A stretch of DNA of 53,582 nucleotides from Dysgonamonadaceae bacterium (GCA_031272075.1 JAISUK010000019.1:1-53582), one strand, 5' to 3'; counted from the first letter of the stretch, positions 34,125 through 44,211 are shown. A program made the numbers and translations. Notes: generated from the sequence alone by a model not told the origin.

Positions 34125-36260
34125 AACTATTTTTTCAGGTTGTTTGTCCCGTTACTTTTGACGGCAATTTGCGTGCCTGTCAATGCGCAGCTCAATACCG
34201 ACAGGGTTTTGGCTAACGGGAGAAATGCACTGTATTTCGAAGATTACCTGCTCTCGATTCAGTATTTCAACCAGGTAATCCGCTCTAAACCCTACCTGGC
34301 TGAGCCGTATTTATACCGCGCGATTGCCAAATTTAACCTCGAAGACTACAAAGGCGCCGAAAACGATATCACTTTGTGCCTCGAACGCAATCCGTTTCTG
34401 GTATACGCTTACCAATGCCGGGGTGCCGCACGTCAAAATCTTAACAATTTCAAAGGCGCCATCGAAGATTATGATAAAGGATTGAGTTTCAAGCCGGAAG
34501 ACAAACAGCTGCTGATCAACAAAGGCATGGCCTATCTGCTGTTGAAAGATTATGACAATGCGATAGAAACGTTGGATCTTTTGGCAAAATACCAACCCCG
34601 CCTCTCACAGGTTTACTTGACGCGCGGAGCGGTATACGTGGAAAAAGGCGATACCGCGAAAGCATTCGAAGACTACAACAAGGCCATCGAACTGGATAAA
34701 TATTTCGCACCGACCTATGGGCAACGCGGAATCCTCTATTTCCAGAAGGAAATGTATAAGGAAGCGCTCGCTGACCTCGATGAGGCCATCCGTTTCGATT
34801 CAAGGAATGTCGGCTATTATATCAATCGTGGACTCATTCGCTACTATATGAACGATTTGCGCGGATCGATGGCGGATTACGATGCGGTGTTGATCATGGA
34901 GCCGAACAACCTGATAGCGCATTTCAACCGCGGACTGCTGAGCGCTCAGGTAGGCGATTCGCGTCGTGCGATAGCGGATTTTGACGAGGTGATCAAAGCC
35001 GAGCCGGACAACTTCATGGCCATCTACAACCGCGCCATTTTGCGGGATGAGATCGGAAACCTCGCCGGATCGGTAGAAGACTTGACCAGCGTATTGAACG
35101 AATATCCCAATTTTGTGCCCGGATATTATTTCCGTTCGGAAGTGAAACGGAAAATGTACGACACCAAAGGCGCGGATGCGGATTATTGGTATGCTTACGA
35201 ACTCGAACAGAAACTGCGGAAAGAACGCGAGAAAGGCAAACGAGTGACGGGGAAAGAAATCCTGGATGCAGAAACCGCCGAGAACGAAACGACTGAAAAA
35301 GACGAAAAAACGCGCGAAAAGTCGGACAAAAGTATCGAAAAATTCAACCGCCTCGTGATCTACGACAAGGAAGAACAACAGGAATCGCGCTATAAGAGCG
35401 AACTGCGAGGGAAAATTCAGGACAAGCAGGTGAAAGTGGATCTCGAACCGCAGTTTGTCATCACTTACTACGAACGCATCGAAGAATTGCGCAATATCTC
35501 CCGCTTCGACAAGATGATTTCCGATTATAACCGGCTGATGCTGTTGAAAGTACAACTGCGAATCACCAATAAAGAAGTGGCCTTGACCGACGACCAGGCG
35601 GAATTTCATTTCAAGTCGATCGACGACTATTCTTTGAAGATCGACCAGAATCCGGCAGACATGAATGCCTATTTCGGTCGAGCGATCGATTTTATGGTAC
35701 TGCAGGATTTGTCGGAAGCTGTCGACGATTTGGATAAAGTCGTCGAACTGAATCCGGAGTTCGCACCTGCGTATTTTATCCGTGCGGTAATCCGCTACAA
35801 ACAGATCGAACTGGAGAATTATAGCGCCGACAACAAGGCAGAAGAAGAACTGTCGTTAAACATCCGAACGAATCAATCAAGTCGCGTCGCAGGCAATGAA
35901 TATGTGAGCGCCCCCATTCAGAAGAACAGCGGCTCGCTGCCGAAAGACTCGAAACGCGCGTATGAATATGAACAGATTATTCGAGATTACGAAACGGTAT
36001 TGCGGATTAATCCGGATTTTGTTTATGCCTACTTCAATCGCGGCAACATGCGCTGCATTCAGAAAGATTTCCGCGCAGCCATTCAGGATTACGACGAAGC
36101 CATCAAACGTGAACCCGACTTTGCAGAAGCATATTTCAACCGCGGGTTGACACGTTTGTCCATCGGCGACATGCAACGCGGCATCAGCGACCTCAGTAAG
36201 GCCGGCGAATTGGGACTGCCGAATGCGTACAGCATTATCAAGCGAATGTCGGGAGAATAG
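34122..36260 (+). CDS. Secreted tetratricopeptide-repeat protein
   Basis: A signal peptide (about 1-22, ending PVNAQ) is followed by TPR units: roughly eight in residues 25-365 (for example YQCRGAARQNLNNFKGAIEDY) and more in 525-700 (for example YFNRGLTRLSIGDMQRGISDL). The two blocks are joined by a charged, probably helical linker rich in Glu and Lys (about 365-430). At 712 residues with no enzymatic motif it should be a periplasmic or outer-membrane-associated scaffold. It follows def by 25 bases. Whether it belongs to the T9SS (as PorW does) cannot be told from sequence. Confidence 0.85.
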   Translation: MNYFFRLFVPLLLTAICVPVNAQLNTDRVLANGRNALYFEDYLLSIQYFNQVIRSKPYLAEPYLYRAIAKFNLEDYKGAENDITLCLERNPFLVYAYQCRGAARQNLNNFKGAIEDYDKGLSFKPEDKQLLINKGMAYLLLKDYDNAIETLDLLAKYQPRLSQVYLTRGAVYVEKGDTAKAFEDYNKAIELDKYFAPTYGQRGILYFQKEMYKEALADLDEAIRFDSRNVGYYINRGLIRYYMNDLRGSMADYDAVLIMEPNNLIAHFNRGLLSAQVGDSRRAIADFDEVIKAEPDNFMAIYNRAILRDEIGNLAGSVEDLTSVLNEYPNFVPGYYFRSEVKRKMYDTKGADADYWYAYELEQKLRKEREKGKRVTGKEILDAETAENETTEKDEKTREKSDKSIEKFNRLVIYDKEEQQESRYKSELRGKIQDKQVKVDLEPQFVITYYERIEELRNISRFDKMISDYNRLMLLKVQLRITNKEVALTDDQAEFHFKSIDDYSLKIDQNPADMNAYFGRAIDFMVLQDLSEAVDDLDKVVELNPEFAPAYFIRAVIRYKQIELENYSADNKAEEELSLNIRTNQSSRVAGNEYVSAPIQKNSGSLPKDSKRAYEYEQIIRDYETVLRINPDFVYAYFNRGNMRCIQKDFRAAIQDYDEAIKREPDFAEAYFNRGLTRLSIGDMQRGISDLSKAGELGLPNAYSIIKRMSGE

Positions 36261-36283
36261 GGGCAATTAACAATTAATAATAG

Positions 36284-37723
36284 ATGGAAAATAAACGGCG
36301 AAAGCAATTAATGATCAAAATATATATGATGCGCAATTATTATAATATGGTGTTACCGGGTGTTGTGGGTTTGATGATGATGTGTGGGTGTAAACCCAAA
36401 ACGGAACATCCGGCAAACGGCAATGACAGCGAAGTGAAATTGATTACACTGGATCCGGGGCATTTCCATGCCGCCCTGGTGCAGAAAAAATCTTATCCGC
36501 AGGTTTCCAACGAGGTGTATGTCTACGCGCCCGAAGGAAACGACCTGAATGAACACCTCGCGCGGATCGAGGCTTTCAACGCCCGTCCCGACGATCCGAC
36601 CCACTGGAATGAAATTGTCTACACCGGTGAGGATTTCCTCGAACGCATGTTGTCGGAACGGAAAGGCAATGTCATGATCACCGCCGGTAATAACGGGAAA
36701 AAGACGGAATATATCCTGAAGACCCTTCAGGCAGGAATCAATGTGCTTGCAGACAAGCCGATGGCGATCGAGCCTGAACAGTTCGAGCTGCTGAAACAAT
36801 GCTTCGCAACAGCAGAAGAAAAAGATGTATTGTTGTATGACATCATGACCGAACGCTATGAGATAACGACGATGCTGCAACGGGCGCTGTCGCGCTGCCC
36901 GGAAATTTTCGGACAACTGCAGCAAGGCACTCCGGAGTGTCCGGCGGTTACCAAAGAAAGCGTTCACCATTTCTTCAAGACGGTGTCGGGCAATCCGCTG
37001 CGACGTCCGGCATGGTACTTCGACGTTACTCAGCAAGGTGAAGGCATCGTGGATGTGACGACACATCTGGTCGATTTGGTACAGTGGGAATGTTTCCCGG
37101 AACAAATCCTCAACTATCAGACGGATATAGAAATACTGGCGGCAAAGCATTGGACTACTGCCGTCGATCAGGCGCAGTTCCGGCAAGTGACCGGTCTGGA
37201 ATCCTATCCGGAATTTCTGAAACCGTCGTTGGTGAATGATACCCTGCAGGTGTATGCCAATGGCGAGATCGACTATAAACTGAAAGGCGTTTGCGTGAAA
37301 ATCTCCGTCGTATGGGATTTCGAAGCGCCCGCTGGTACAGGCGATACGCATTTTTCGGTGATGCGCGGCACAAAAGCCGATCTTTTCATCCGTCAAGGGG
37401 CGGAACAAAATTATATTCCGGAATTGTATCTCGAACTTCCTCCCGGCAAACCGGACGCTTCCTACCTGTCAGATTTGGAAACAAAGTTCGCCGAAATCAC
37501 GAAATCCTATCCCGGCATCGCTCTCCAACAATTGTCAGACAACGCTTGGAAAATCGTCATTCCTGAAACCTACCGCAATGGCCACGAAGCGCATTTCGGC
37601 CAGGTAACGGAAAAATACCTCGATTTTCTCCATGCCCGCAACATGCCGGAATGGGAAATCCCAAACATGATTGCCAAATATTTTACCACCACCGAAGCGC
37701 TGAGGGTGGCGCGGGGGAGTTAA
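36284..37723 (+). CDS. Gfo/Idh/MocA-like oxidoreductase, probable lipoprotein
   Basis: Residues 50-210 have the order of a Gfo/Idh/MocA Rossmann domain, with the typical ADKPMAIEPEQF (156-167, K158 catalytic in relatives). The C-terminal part matches the Bacteroidetes-specific putative oxidoreductase C-terminal domain (HHFFKTVSGNPLRRPAWYFD, then HLVDLVQWECFP). The N-terminus ends in MMMCGC, which suggests lipidation and export. ATG 36326 or 36329 would give a more usual signal peptide than 36284. The dinucleotide motif is unusual: LDPGHFHAAL (56-65) in place of GxGxxG, so cofactor use is uncertain. It is 23 bases after the TPR gene and is followed by two terminators. Confidence 0.75.
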   Translation: MENKRRKQLMIKIYMMRNYYNMVLPGVVGLMMMCGCKPKTEHPANGNDSEVKLITLDPGHFHAALVQKKSYPQVSNEVYVYAPEGNDLNEHLARIEAFNARPDDPTHWNEIVYTGEDFLERMLSERKGNVMITAGNNGKKTEYILKTLQAGINVLADKPMAIEPEQFELLKQCFATAEEKDVLLYDIMTERYEITTMLQRALSRCPEIFGQLQQGTPECPAVTKESVHHFFKTVSGNPLRRPAWYFDVTQQGEGIVDVTTHLVDLVQWECFPEQILNYQTDIEILAAKHWTTAVDQAQFRQVTGLESYPEFLKPSLVNDTLQVYANGEIDYKLKGVCVKISVVWDFEAPAGTGDTHFSVMRGTKADLFIRQGAEQNYIPELYLELPPGKPDASYLSDLETKFAEITKSYPGIALQQLSDNAWKIVIPETYRNGHEAHFGQVTEKYLDFLHARNMPEWEIPNMIAKYFTTTEALRVARGS

Positions 37724-37748
37724 TTGAGCACTTTGCTCAATTTTTTTT
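37723..37748 (+). terminator. Intrinsic terminator after the oxidoreductase lipoprotein
   Basis: ATTGAGCA and TGCTCAAT pair perfectly around CTT (37723-37741), running into a T-tract that ends at 37748. The first stem base is the last base of the stop codon. Confidence 0.8.
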
Positions 37749-37752
37749 CAAA

Positions 37753-37790
37753 AAAAAAGCGATTGTCGATGGTATGGCAGTCGCTTTTTT
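37753..37790. terminator. Second, bidirectional terminator-like hairpin
   Basis: A 13-pair stem (37753-37765 with 37778-37790, one G-U pair) with A6 on one side and T6 on the other. It ends 25 bases before the fecR start, so any fecR promoter must overlap it or lie upstream of it. Confidence 0.65.
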
Positions 37791-37815
37791 GTGTTATAAA
37801 AGAAAAATAACCGTT

Positions 37816-38982
37816 ATGTTGCGTGAAAATTTTATCATAGCAGACTCGATTTTCCTCTATTTACAGGGGAAACTCCCCGAAGCGGAGCGGAAAACTTTGG
37901 AAGCATGGCTGAAGCAATCCGATGCACATCAGGAATTGTTTGCCGCCTTGAGTTCATCAAAATCCTTCCGTGACAAGCGCGAGCTGTACGAGCGTTTTGC
38001 TCGTTACCACGATTTCAGTGCAGTAAGCCGTCGTATTCGGAAAAGAAAGGTATATCGCATCGGGCGCTTCATGGCGATTGCAGCGAGCATCCTGCTCCCG
38101 CTTGCCATCCTGACAGGGATCTGGACTTTCCAGATCCGGACACACGAGCCGTCGAATGACCGGACACTGCTGGGTCCGGGCAGGCCTTTTGCCATGTTGA
38201 AACTCTCCGATGGAGAGGTGAAGCAACTCGATACTCAAGACTTTAACCTGACTGATGCCGGCAACCTGATTGTGAATGAGCAACACAAATTATCTTATAT
38301 TTCCGATCCCGAAACAGTGGCGGATACGGCGGAAGAATACAACGAAATCGTCATCCCTCGCGGGGCGGAATACCAAGTGACGCTCTCCGACGGCACCCAA
38401 ATCTGGTTAAATTCGGAGAGTTCCATGCGCTTCCCCGTTCGCTTTACCCGCAATGAAAGAAGGATTCAGGTGTCGGGCGAGATTTTTATTTGCGTAGCAA
38501 AAGACAGCCTGCGTCCCTTCATCGTGAGTACCCCGGATTTGGGCGACATTCGGGTGTTGGGGACCACGTTCGGCATCCGCGATTACAAAGATGAGACATT
38601 GGCGCTCGCCACACTGGTGGAAGGACGAATAGCGGTAGAAGGAAAAGAAAACACCATCTTGAATCTCAACCCCTCCGAACAACTCGTTGTTGACAGGACT
38701 TCCGGCAAAGAACTTGTCCGGACAGTGGATGTGGCCTCTTTCGTCTCTTGGAAGGATGGCGTCTATGTATTCCATTCCCAGCGACTTGAAGACATCATGC
38801 GGGTGATCGCTAAATGGTATGACGTGGAGGTGTCTTTCAGCAATGAAGCCCTGCGCGACGTCGTCTTCTCAGGGCGCCTAAAACGCTACGAGCATGCGAC
38901 TGCCTTATTGAACGCCTTCGAGAAAATTGGAGGGATTCGCTTTGTCGTACACAACCGGATAGTGGAAGTAGAAACAGAATGA
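37816..38982 (+). CDS. FecR-type anti-sigma factor of the SusCD operon
   Basis: Cytoplasmic region (1-82), transmembrane helix (84-106), FecR domain (about 175-275, VIPRGAEYQVTLSDGTQIWLN) and a DUF4974-like C-terminus (about 315-388). The reading frame continues upstream to 37651, but it passes through two terminators, and MLRENFI at 37816 is the natural start (388 residues). It lies 104 bases before a SusC that carries the STN signalling domain, so it should sense that receptor. No sigma factor gene adjoins it. Confidence 0.9.
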   Translation: MLRENFIIADSIFLYLQGKLPEAERKTLEAWLKQSDAHQELFAALSSSKSFRDKRELYERFARYHDFSAVSRRIRKRKVYRIGRFMAIAASILLPLAILTGIWTFQIRTHEPSNDRTLLGPGRPFAMLKLSDGEVKQLDTQDFNLTDAGNLIVNEQHKLSYISDPETVADTAEEYNEIVIPRGAEYQVTLSDGTQIWLNSESSMRFPVRFTRNERRIQVSGEIFICVAKDSLRPFIVSTPDLGDIRVLGTTFGIRDYKDETLALATLVEGRIAVEGKENTILNLNPSEQLVVDRTSGKELVRTVDVASFVSWKDGVYVFHSQRLEDIMRVIAKWYDVEVSFSNEALRDVVFSGRLKRYEHATALLNAFEKIGGIRFVVHNRIVEVETE

Positions 38983-38990
38983 AAAAAAAA

Positions 38991-39049
38991 GCAGAAAAGA
39001 GCGGCAACTCCTTTCTGCACGTTACGATATAGACCGGATGGTGCCGGTC
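38991..39049 (+). other. Two stem-loops in the fecR-susC spacer
   Basis: GCAGAAA/TTTCTGC (38991-38997 with 39012-39018) and GACCGG/CCGGTC (39032-39037 with 39044-39049). Neither is followed by a T-run. They may shape the susC leader or protect the processed mRNA. Confidence 0.4.
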
Positions 39050-39086
39050 GTTAATTGTTGAATTAATTACATAACAGTGCAAATGT

Positions 39087-42000
39087 ATGAAAAAAAAACA
39101 AAACAATGATCCCTACGCTTTGGGGATAAGAAAAATTGGTTTAATTATGAAGTTAATGGCCTTACTTCTTTTCTGTACCGGTATCCAATTGTCGGCTGCC
39201 GTACGTGCTCAGGAAGTTACGTTCACCTTTGACTTGAAAAATGCTACTTTTGATGAGTTGATGAAAGAAATTCGCCGCAACAGCGATTATTATTTTGTCT
39301 ACAAGGATAGTGAAGTAGTGGGCGTAAACAAACTGACCAAACATTTTAAGTCTGCCCGGATCACGGAGATATTGCAGGAATGTCTGGAGGACACCGATCT
39401 GTCCTATTCATTGGAAGACAACCTGATCGTGATCAAACGCAAAGGACAGGAGGCTGCTCCCGCGCGTCAGCAACAAAAACCCGCAGGGAAGATTTCCGGC
39501 CGTGTCACCGACGAGTCGGGAGAACCATTGCCCGGTGTCACGGTCATCGTGAAGGGTACTACCAAGGGAGTAATCACCGACGTAGAAGGCAACTTCCAAC
39601 TGGAAGGCCTGTCGGGGAACGAACTGACGCTCCGTATCTCATATGTGGGCATGGAGACGCAGGAGCTGACGGCGAACGTCAATTCCAACATTACCGTCCG
39701 GATGAAAGACGATGTGAATCAGATCGGACAAGTGGTGGTGACAGGATACCAGAAGATTGAACGCAGGGCGTTGACTTCCTCCATTACGACAATCAACATG
39801 AACGATCTGCAAACGATCAACCAACCCAATATCGACAAATTACTGCAAGGACAAGTGGCAGGGATGACCATCATGAGCACCTCCGGAGCGCCGGGCTCTG
39901 TGCCTCAGATCCGCATCCGCGGTACGTCTACCTTGAGCGGTAACCTGCAACCCCTGTGGGTGGTCGATGGCGTCATCCTCGACGACCCGGTCAATTCTTC
40001 TGTCGACGACATCTTGAATAACCGCAACCTGATTGCTTCCGGCATCGGCGGCATCAATGTGAATGACATCGAAGACATCAATGTATTGAAAGACGCTTCC
40101 GCAACCGCGCTCTATGGCACGCGGGCAGCCAATGGCGTCATCGTCATCACATCCAAAAAAGGAAACGCCGGCAAAACCCGTATCAACTACAACGGCGGTG
40201 TCACCGTAGGCGTACGCCCACAACTGAAAGACGGCTATATGATGAATTCCAAGGAGCGGATTGCCGTGAATATGGAAATGATTCAAAATGGCACTTTCTC
40301 GGCGACATCTTCTTCTGTCGGTCAATACGGCACAGTTTCCGACTTTGAACGCTACTGGATTGATGTGCAAGATCGTAAGATGACTTACGAAGAGTTTGAA
40401 AACAAAGTGAAACAGTTGGAAACGGTGAATACCGATTGGTTTAAATACCTTTTCCGCAATTCGGTAACCCATCGCCACAGCCTCAGCATCTCCGGCGGGA
40501 ACGAAAAGACGACTTTCTATCTTTCGGGCAGCTACATGGATGATCAGGCTACCGCCAAAGAAGTGGCGCAGAAAACATATACTTCGACCGTGAAAGTTTA
40601 TACCCGATTGCGCGACAACCTGCGTGTAGGCGGAACCATCGACATCAATAACCGAAGCAACGAAAGTTTCTTTGCCGCAGATTCGCGAATGAATCCTTAC
40701 GAATGGGCAATCTATGCCACCCGCGCTCATAATGTATATGACGAAAATGGCGATTACAATTATATGTATCTGAATAATATCAAATACAATTATCTGGAAG
40801 ACCGCGATAAGAGTTGGCGAAAATCCAATAGCTTTGGGTTTAAGGGCACGGTGGATCTGGAATGGAAAATCTTGCCCGACCTGGACTATAACATGCTGTT
40901 CTCTTATTCCAAGGGACATACTTCCGACGAGGATGTGGCCAAAGACGACAGCTACTTCGTACGCTCTATCCGGAATAATTATTATACCGTTGTCAATAGC
41001 ACTGCCGTCTATCTTTGGAAAGAAGGCGGCTACCGTAAGACCCGGAGTACCGATAATTCCTCGCTTACCTTCCGAAACCAATTGAATTGGAGACCGGCGT
41101 TCGGCGAACATCGGTTGGATCTCATGGCCGGGCAGGAAATCCGGACTTCCAAATACGAAGACGAAACGACCACGATCTATGGTTATGTGCATGACCAGGG
41201 ACGACAGATGCTCTTACAGACCGACCTGATAGCAAGCATGGGTGTGCCCTACTGGGTGATGTCGCTGAATGAATCGGCTGCCCTCTCATGGTACGGAAGC
41301 GCCGGGTATACTTACAAAAACCGCTATACCGCCAGCCTGAACGGTCGCGTCGATGGAAGTAACCGTTTCGGAATCAAAACGAACAAACTCTTCAACCCGC
41401 TCTGGTCGTTCGGCGTGAATTACCAGTTGAAAGAGGAAGATTTCCTGAAAGATGTGGATTGGGTAAGCTATCTGACCATGCGCGCTTCGTATGGAAGTCA
41501 GGGGAATTTGGCTTCACAAGCTTATTCCGATTTGGTGGCTACCACCGGTACGATTGATCAGGTAAAGAAAGAAAATTACCTGAATATCACCGCTCCGAAG
41601 AACCCCAACCTGAAATGGGAGAAAAACTATACGAAAGACATCGCGCTCGAATTTGGCTTCTTCAAACGGCGGCTGACGGGCGTCGTCGAATATTACTATA
41701 AGAAAGCGGTGGATTTGCTGGGTAACAAGCAAGTATCGCAAGTGTCGGGTTTCAGTGTGTTACAAGTGAACTGGGCGTCGATGATGAACAGAGGATGGGA
41801 AGCGACGTTAAATGCCATCCTCATCGACAGCAAGTCGCCGTCGGGATTCCGTTGGTCGACGAGTTTTAATATGGGACACAATACCAACGAAGTGCTGGAC
41901 GTTTACACCACGCCTACCTATACCGATTTGACCAATGCGCGACGTACCAATTATGCTTCGTCGGCAGTCGTAGGCAAACCCATCGACGGCCTGTGGTCGT

Positions 42001-42719
42001 ACCGCTATGCCGGATTGAACAGCGATGGACGCGCCACTTTCTATAACGGACAGATGGTGACGGATGACGATGGAAATGAAACCGAAAAGACTGTCCTCTA
42101 CGGTGTGCGCGATATCGATGCCTTGGAATATTCCGGCACCACCATGCCAATCGTACAAAGCGGGTGGACGAATACTTTCTATTTCAAAAAATTCACCCTT
42201 TCGGCTTTGTTGGTAGGAAGCTTCGGAAATGTAATCAGGCTGCGTAACCTCAATGCTTCTTCTTTCGATTTCGCTTATCCCGACCCATTGTCAAACATGC
42301 CCAGGGAGTTCGTCTATCGCTGGATGCAGGCGGGTGATGAAGCGTATACCGACATTCCCAGATTGGAAATAGACCCGTACGATTACGCACTTTCGTACAC
42401 CACCCCCTACAATGCAACCATGTATAACAACAGCAATCTCAGAACAGTGAAAGGCGATTATGTCCGCCTGCAAAACCTGTCGCTGAGCTACGACTGGTTT
42501 AGCGAGAAAATGCGTGCAAAAGGCATCCAAAATATCCGACTGATGATACAGGGAAATAACCTGCATGCCTGGCATACTTCCAAACTGAAAGGTCAAGATC
42601 CCGAAGCAACGGGCGCACTGATGAAATATGCCGCTACCAACTCGGCCAACGTCACTTTCGGAAATACGTTCCTGCCGCTGTCGCAATCCTGGTCATTTAC
42701 TGTAAATGTTCAATTTTAA
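39087..42719 (+). CDS. SusC/RagA-type TonB-dependent receptor with STN domain
   Basis: This is the outer-membrane importer that works with a SusD lipoprotein as its lid. The order is: signal segment (about 20-41); STN domain (43-118, TFDLKNATFDELMKEIRR), which talks to FecR; carboxypeptidase-like domain (134-207, GKISGRVTDESGEPLPGVTV); plug (from about 213, VVVTGYQ, then RGTSTLSGNLQPLWVVDG and ASATALYGTRAANGVIVIT); and a 22-strand barrel to residue 1210. Full length with no frameshift. It is followed after 3 bases by the susD region. The substrate (glycan or peptide) cannot be told. The operon has no glycosidase; it has a lipoprotein of the zinc-metallohydrolase-like family instead. Confidence 0.96.
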   Translation: MKKKQNNDPYALGIRKIGLIMKLMALLLFCTGIQLSAAVRAQEVTFTFDLKNATFDELMKEIRRNSDYYFVYKDSEVVGVNKLTKHFKSARITEILQECLEDTDLSYSLEDNLIVIKRKGQEAAPARQQQKPAGKISGRVTDESGEPLPGVTVIVKGTTKGVITDVEGNFQLEGLSGNELTLRISYVGMETQELTANVNSNITVRMKDDVNQIGQVVVTGYQKIERRALTSSITTINMNDLQTINQPNIDKLLQGQVAGMTIMSTSGAPGSVPQIRIRGTSTLSGNLQPLWVVDGVILDDPVNSSVDDILNNRNLIASGIGGINVNDIEDINVLKDASATALYGTRAANGVIVITSKKGNAGKTRINYNGGVTVGVRPQLKDGYMMNSKERIAVNMEMIQNGTFSATSSSVGQYGTVSDFERYWIDVQDRKMTYEEFENKVKQLETVNTDWFKYLFRNSVTHRHSLSISGGNEKTTFYLSGSYMDDQATAKEVAQKTYTSTVKVYTRLRDNLRVGGTIDINNRSNESFFAADSRMNPYEWAIYATRAHNVYDENGDYNYMYLNNIKYNYLEDRDKSWRKSNSFGFKGTVDLEWKILPDLDYNMLFSYSKGHTSDEDVAKDDSYFVRSIRNNYYTVVNSTAVYLWKEGGYRKTRSTDNSSLTFRNQLNWRPAFGEHRLDLMAGQEIRTSKYEDETTTIYGYVHDQGRQMLLQTDLIASMGVPYWVMSLNESAALSWYGSAGYTYKNRYTASLNGRVDGSNRFGIKTNKLFNPLWSFGVNYQLKEEDFLKDVDWVSYLTMRASYGSQGNLASQAYSDLVATTGTIDQVKKENYLNITAPKNPNLKWEKNYTKDIALEFGFFKRRLTGVVEYYYKKAVDLLGNKQVSQVSGFSVLQVNWASMMNRGWEATLNAILIDSKSPSGFRWSTSFNMGHNTNEVLDVYTTPTYTDLTNARRTNYASSAVVGKPIDGLWSYRYAGLNSDGRATFYNGQMVTDDDGNETEKTVLYGVRDIDALEYSGTTMPIVQSGWTNTFYFKKFTLSALLVGSFGNVIRLRNLNASSFDFAYPDPLSNMPREFVYRWMQAGDEAYTDIPRLEIDPYDYALSYTTPYNATMYNNSNLRTVKGDYVRLQNLSLSYDWFSEKMRAKGIQNIRLMIQGNNLHAWHTSKLKGQDPEATGALMKYAATNSANVTFGNTFLPLSQSWSFTVNVQF

Positions 42720-42731
42720 ACCGTGAGAAAG

Positions 42732-44180
42732 ATGAAAAAGACATTTTATATCATTCCGCTCCTTTTCGCTTTGACAGTGACAAGTTGCAACCTGCTCGAC
42801 ATACAGCCGATCAACAGTATGATTCCGCAAACCGTTGAGCAGTTCGAATCCATTCTTTTGGGTGGTTATCCCCGAACAGAATTTTTTATGCGTACCGAAT
42901 TGGCGACCGACAATATCTATGCCAACCTCAATTCCGGTCGTACGCCCGAAACGGCCTACGAGCCGTGGTATACCTGGGCGGGGAGTCACATGCTGCCTGA
43001 TGCCACCGACACTTATTGGCAGAACTTGTATAAATCCATTTATTATGCCAATACGGTATTGGATGAATTTGCCGGACGGACTCCTGCGCCTGAAGAACAG
43101 ACGCTTTTCGAACAGGTACGCGGCGAAGCTTATGCACTGCGGGCTTATTGCTATTTCTACCTGGTTAATCTGTATGCAGAACCTTATTCGGAAGAAAATC
43201 TGACAAAACTCGGCGTGCCGATGCCTTTGAGCGCTTCGGATGTCAATCTGTATACGCAAGATAACGACCGAGGAACCGTCGGCGCTGTCTATGATCAAAT
43301 CGTCATCGACCTGGAAAATGCCGCCACGGATCTGGCAGGAAAAGAAAGCACCTCGCTCTACCGTTTCAATCAGGTTTCGGTGGAAGCGCTGAAAGCCCGC
43401 GTATATCTCTTTATGGGTCGCTATACGGATGCAATTGCTTCCGCTTCGACCGTGATCGCTTCCAAGTCTTTGTACGACATGAACAAGATGCAGGATTATA
43501 TTGACGACAAAGGCAACAAATATGCTTTTTCTTACGATTTCGGTTTTATCGATACCGATTATAAGAATGAGGTGCTCTTTTTTGTAGGCGGCAATGCGCT
43601 GAACAATATGTATTATTATTCAACGTATGTCTTCAAACCCGCACCGGAATTATTGACGGATATTTCTTACAAGTATGCGCCGCATCGTGAAGATTATCGT
43701 CACTATATTTTTGAGCCATATAATGCTACATTAAACGATTCGGTAACGATTGGCCCTACCGTCTATCACATGTTTGCTACACAAACCAGACTGTGCTACT
43801 ACGTCGGACTGAAGTTGAGCGAAGCCTATGTGACGCGCGCTGAGGCCTACGCCCGTACCGGAAATAAACAGGCAGCCGTACAGGATATCAACCGCTTGTT
43901 GGTGAACCGCTACAAAACCGGCACCTTCACAGATTTGCAGGCGAGCGACTATACCGATGCTACCCTGTTGAGCCGAATATTGGACGAACGCCGTCTGGAA
44001 TTGGCGCTCGAAGGCGGTATGCGCTGGTTCGATTTGAGGAGATTGGGTAAACCCAGATTAACCCATGCTTATAAAAACGGTCTGGAATATGTGTTGGAAC
44101 AAGGCGATTTACGCTATGTACTGCAAATTCCTGACAGCGAGATTGCTAACAGTCCAAATATGCCGTTAAACCCCAGATAA
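42732..44180 (+). CDS. RagB/SusD-family nutrient-uptake lipoprotein
   Basis: This is the surface lipoprotein that captures substrate for the adjacent SusC channel. The signal peptide ends in the lipobox TVTSC (C19 from ATG 42732). The SusD-like fold shows in the N-terminal part (YWQNLYKSIYYANTVLDE), the TPR-like middle (GEAYALRAYCYFYLVNLYAEPY) and the C-terminal signature LDERRLELALEGGMRWFDLRRLG. The frame has a GTG at 42723, but ATG 42732 gives the standard lipoprotein start. It is 28 bases before the third operon gene. Confidence 0.95.
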   Translation: MKKTFYIIPLLFALTVTSCNLLDIQPINSMIPQTVEQFESILLGGYPRTEFFMRTELATDNIYANLNSGRTPETAYEPWYTWAGSHMLPDATDTYWQNLYKSIYYANTVLDEFAGRTPAPEEQTLFEQVRGEAYALRAYCYFYLVNLYAEPYSEENLTKLGVPMPLSASDVNLYTQDNDRGTVGAVYDQIVIDLENAATDLAGKESTSLYRFNQVSVEALKARVYLFMGRYTDAIASASTVIASKSLYDMNKMQDYIDDKGNKYAFSYDFGFIDTDYKNEVLFFVGGNALNNMYYYSTYVFKPAPELLTDISYKYAPHREDYRHYIFEPYNATLNDSVTIGPTVYHMFATQTRLCYYVGLKLSEAYVTRAEAYARTGNKQAAVQDINRLLVNRYKTGTFTDLQASDYTDATLLSRILDERRLELALEGGMRWFDLRRLGKPRLTHAYKNGLEYVLEQGDLRYVLQIPDSEIANSPNMPLNPR

Positions 44181-44190
44181 ATAAACGAGT

Positions 44191-44211
44191 AAAACAAATT
44201 ATTGACCTATG
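44191..44211 (+). promoter_or_regulatory. Leader motif before the operon-end lipoprotein
   Basis: ACAAATTATTGACCTATG (44194-44211) differs by one base from the common form. It fills the short susD-lipoprotein gap and ends in the start codon. It is likely to act at translation because it lies inside an operon. Confidence 0.55.

Noticed and set aside
37651-37815. N-terminal extension of the second fecR
   Set aside because: It overlaps the preceding gene and two terminator hairpins; FecR proteins begin as at 37816.
39840-41192. 450-codon minus-strand frame opposite susC
   Set aside because: It lies wholly inside susC, whose domains are unambiguous; the frame shows no family motif.
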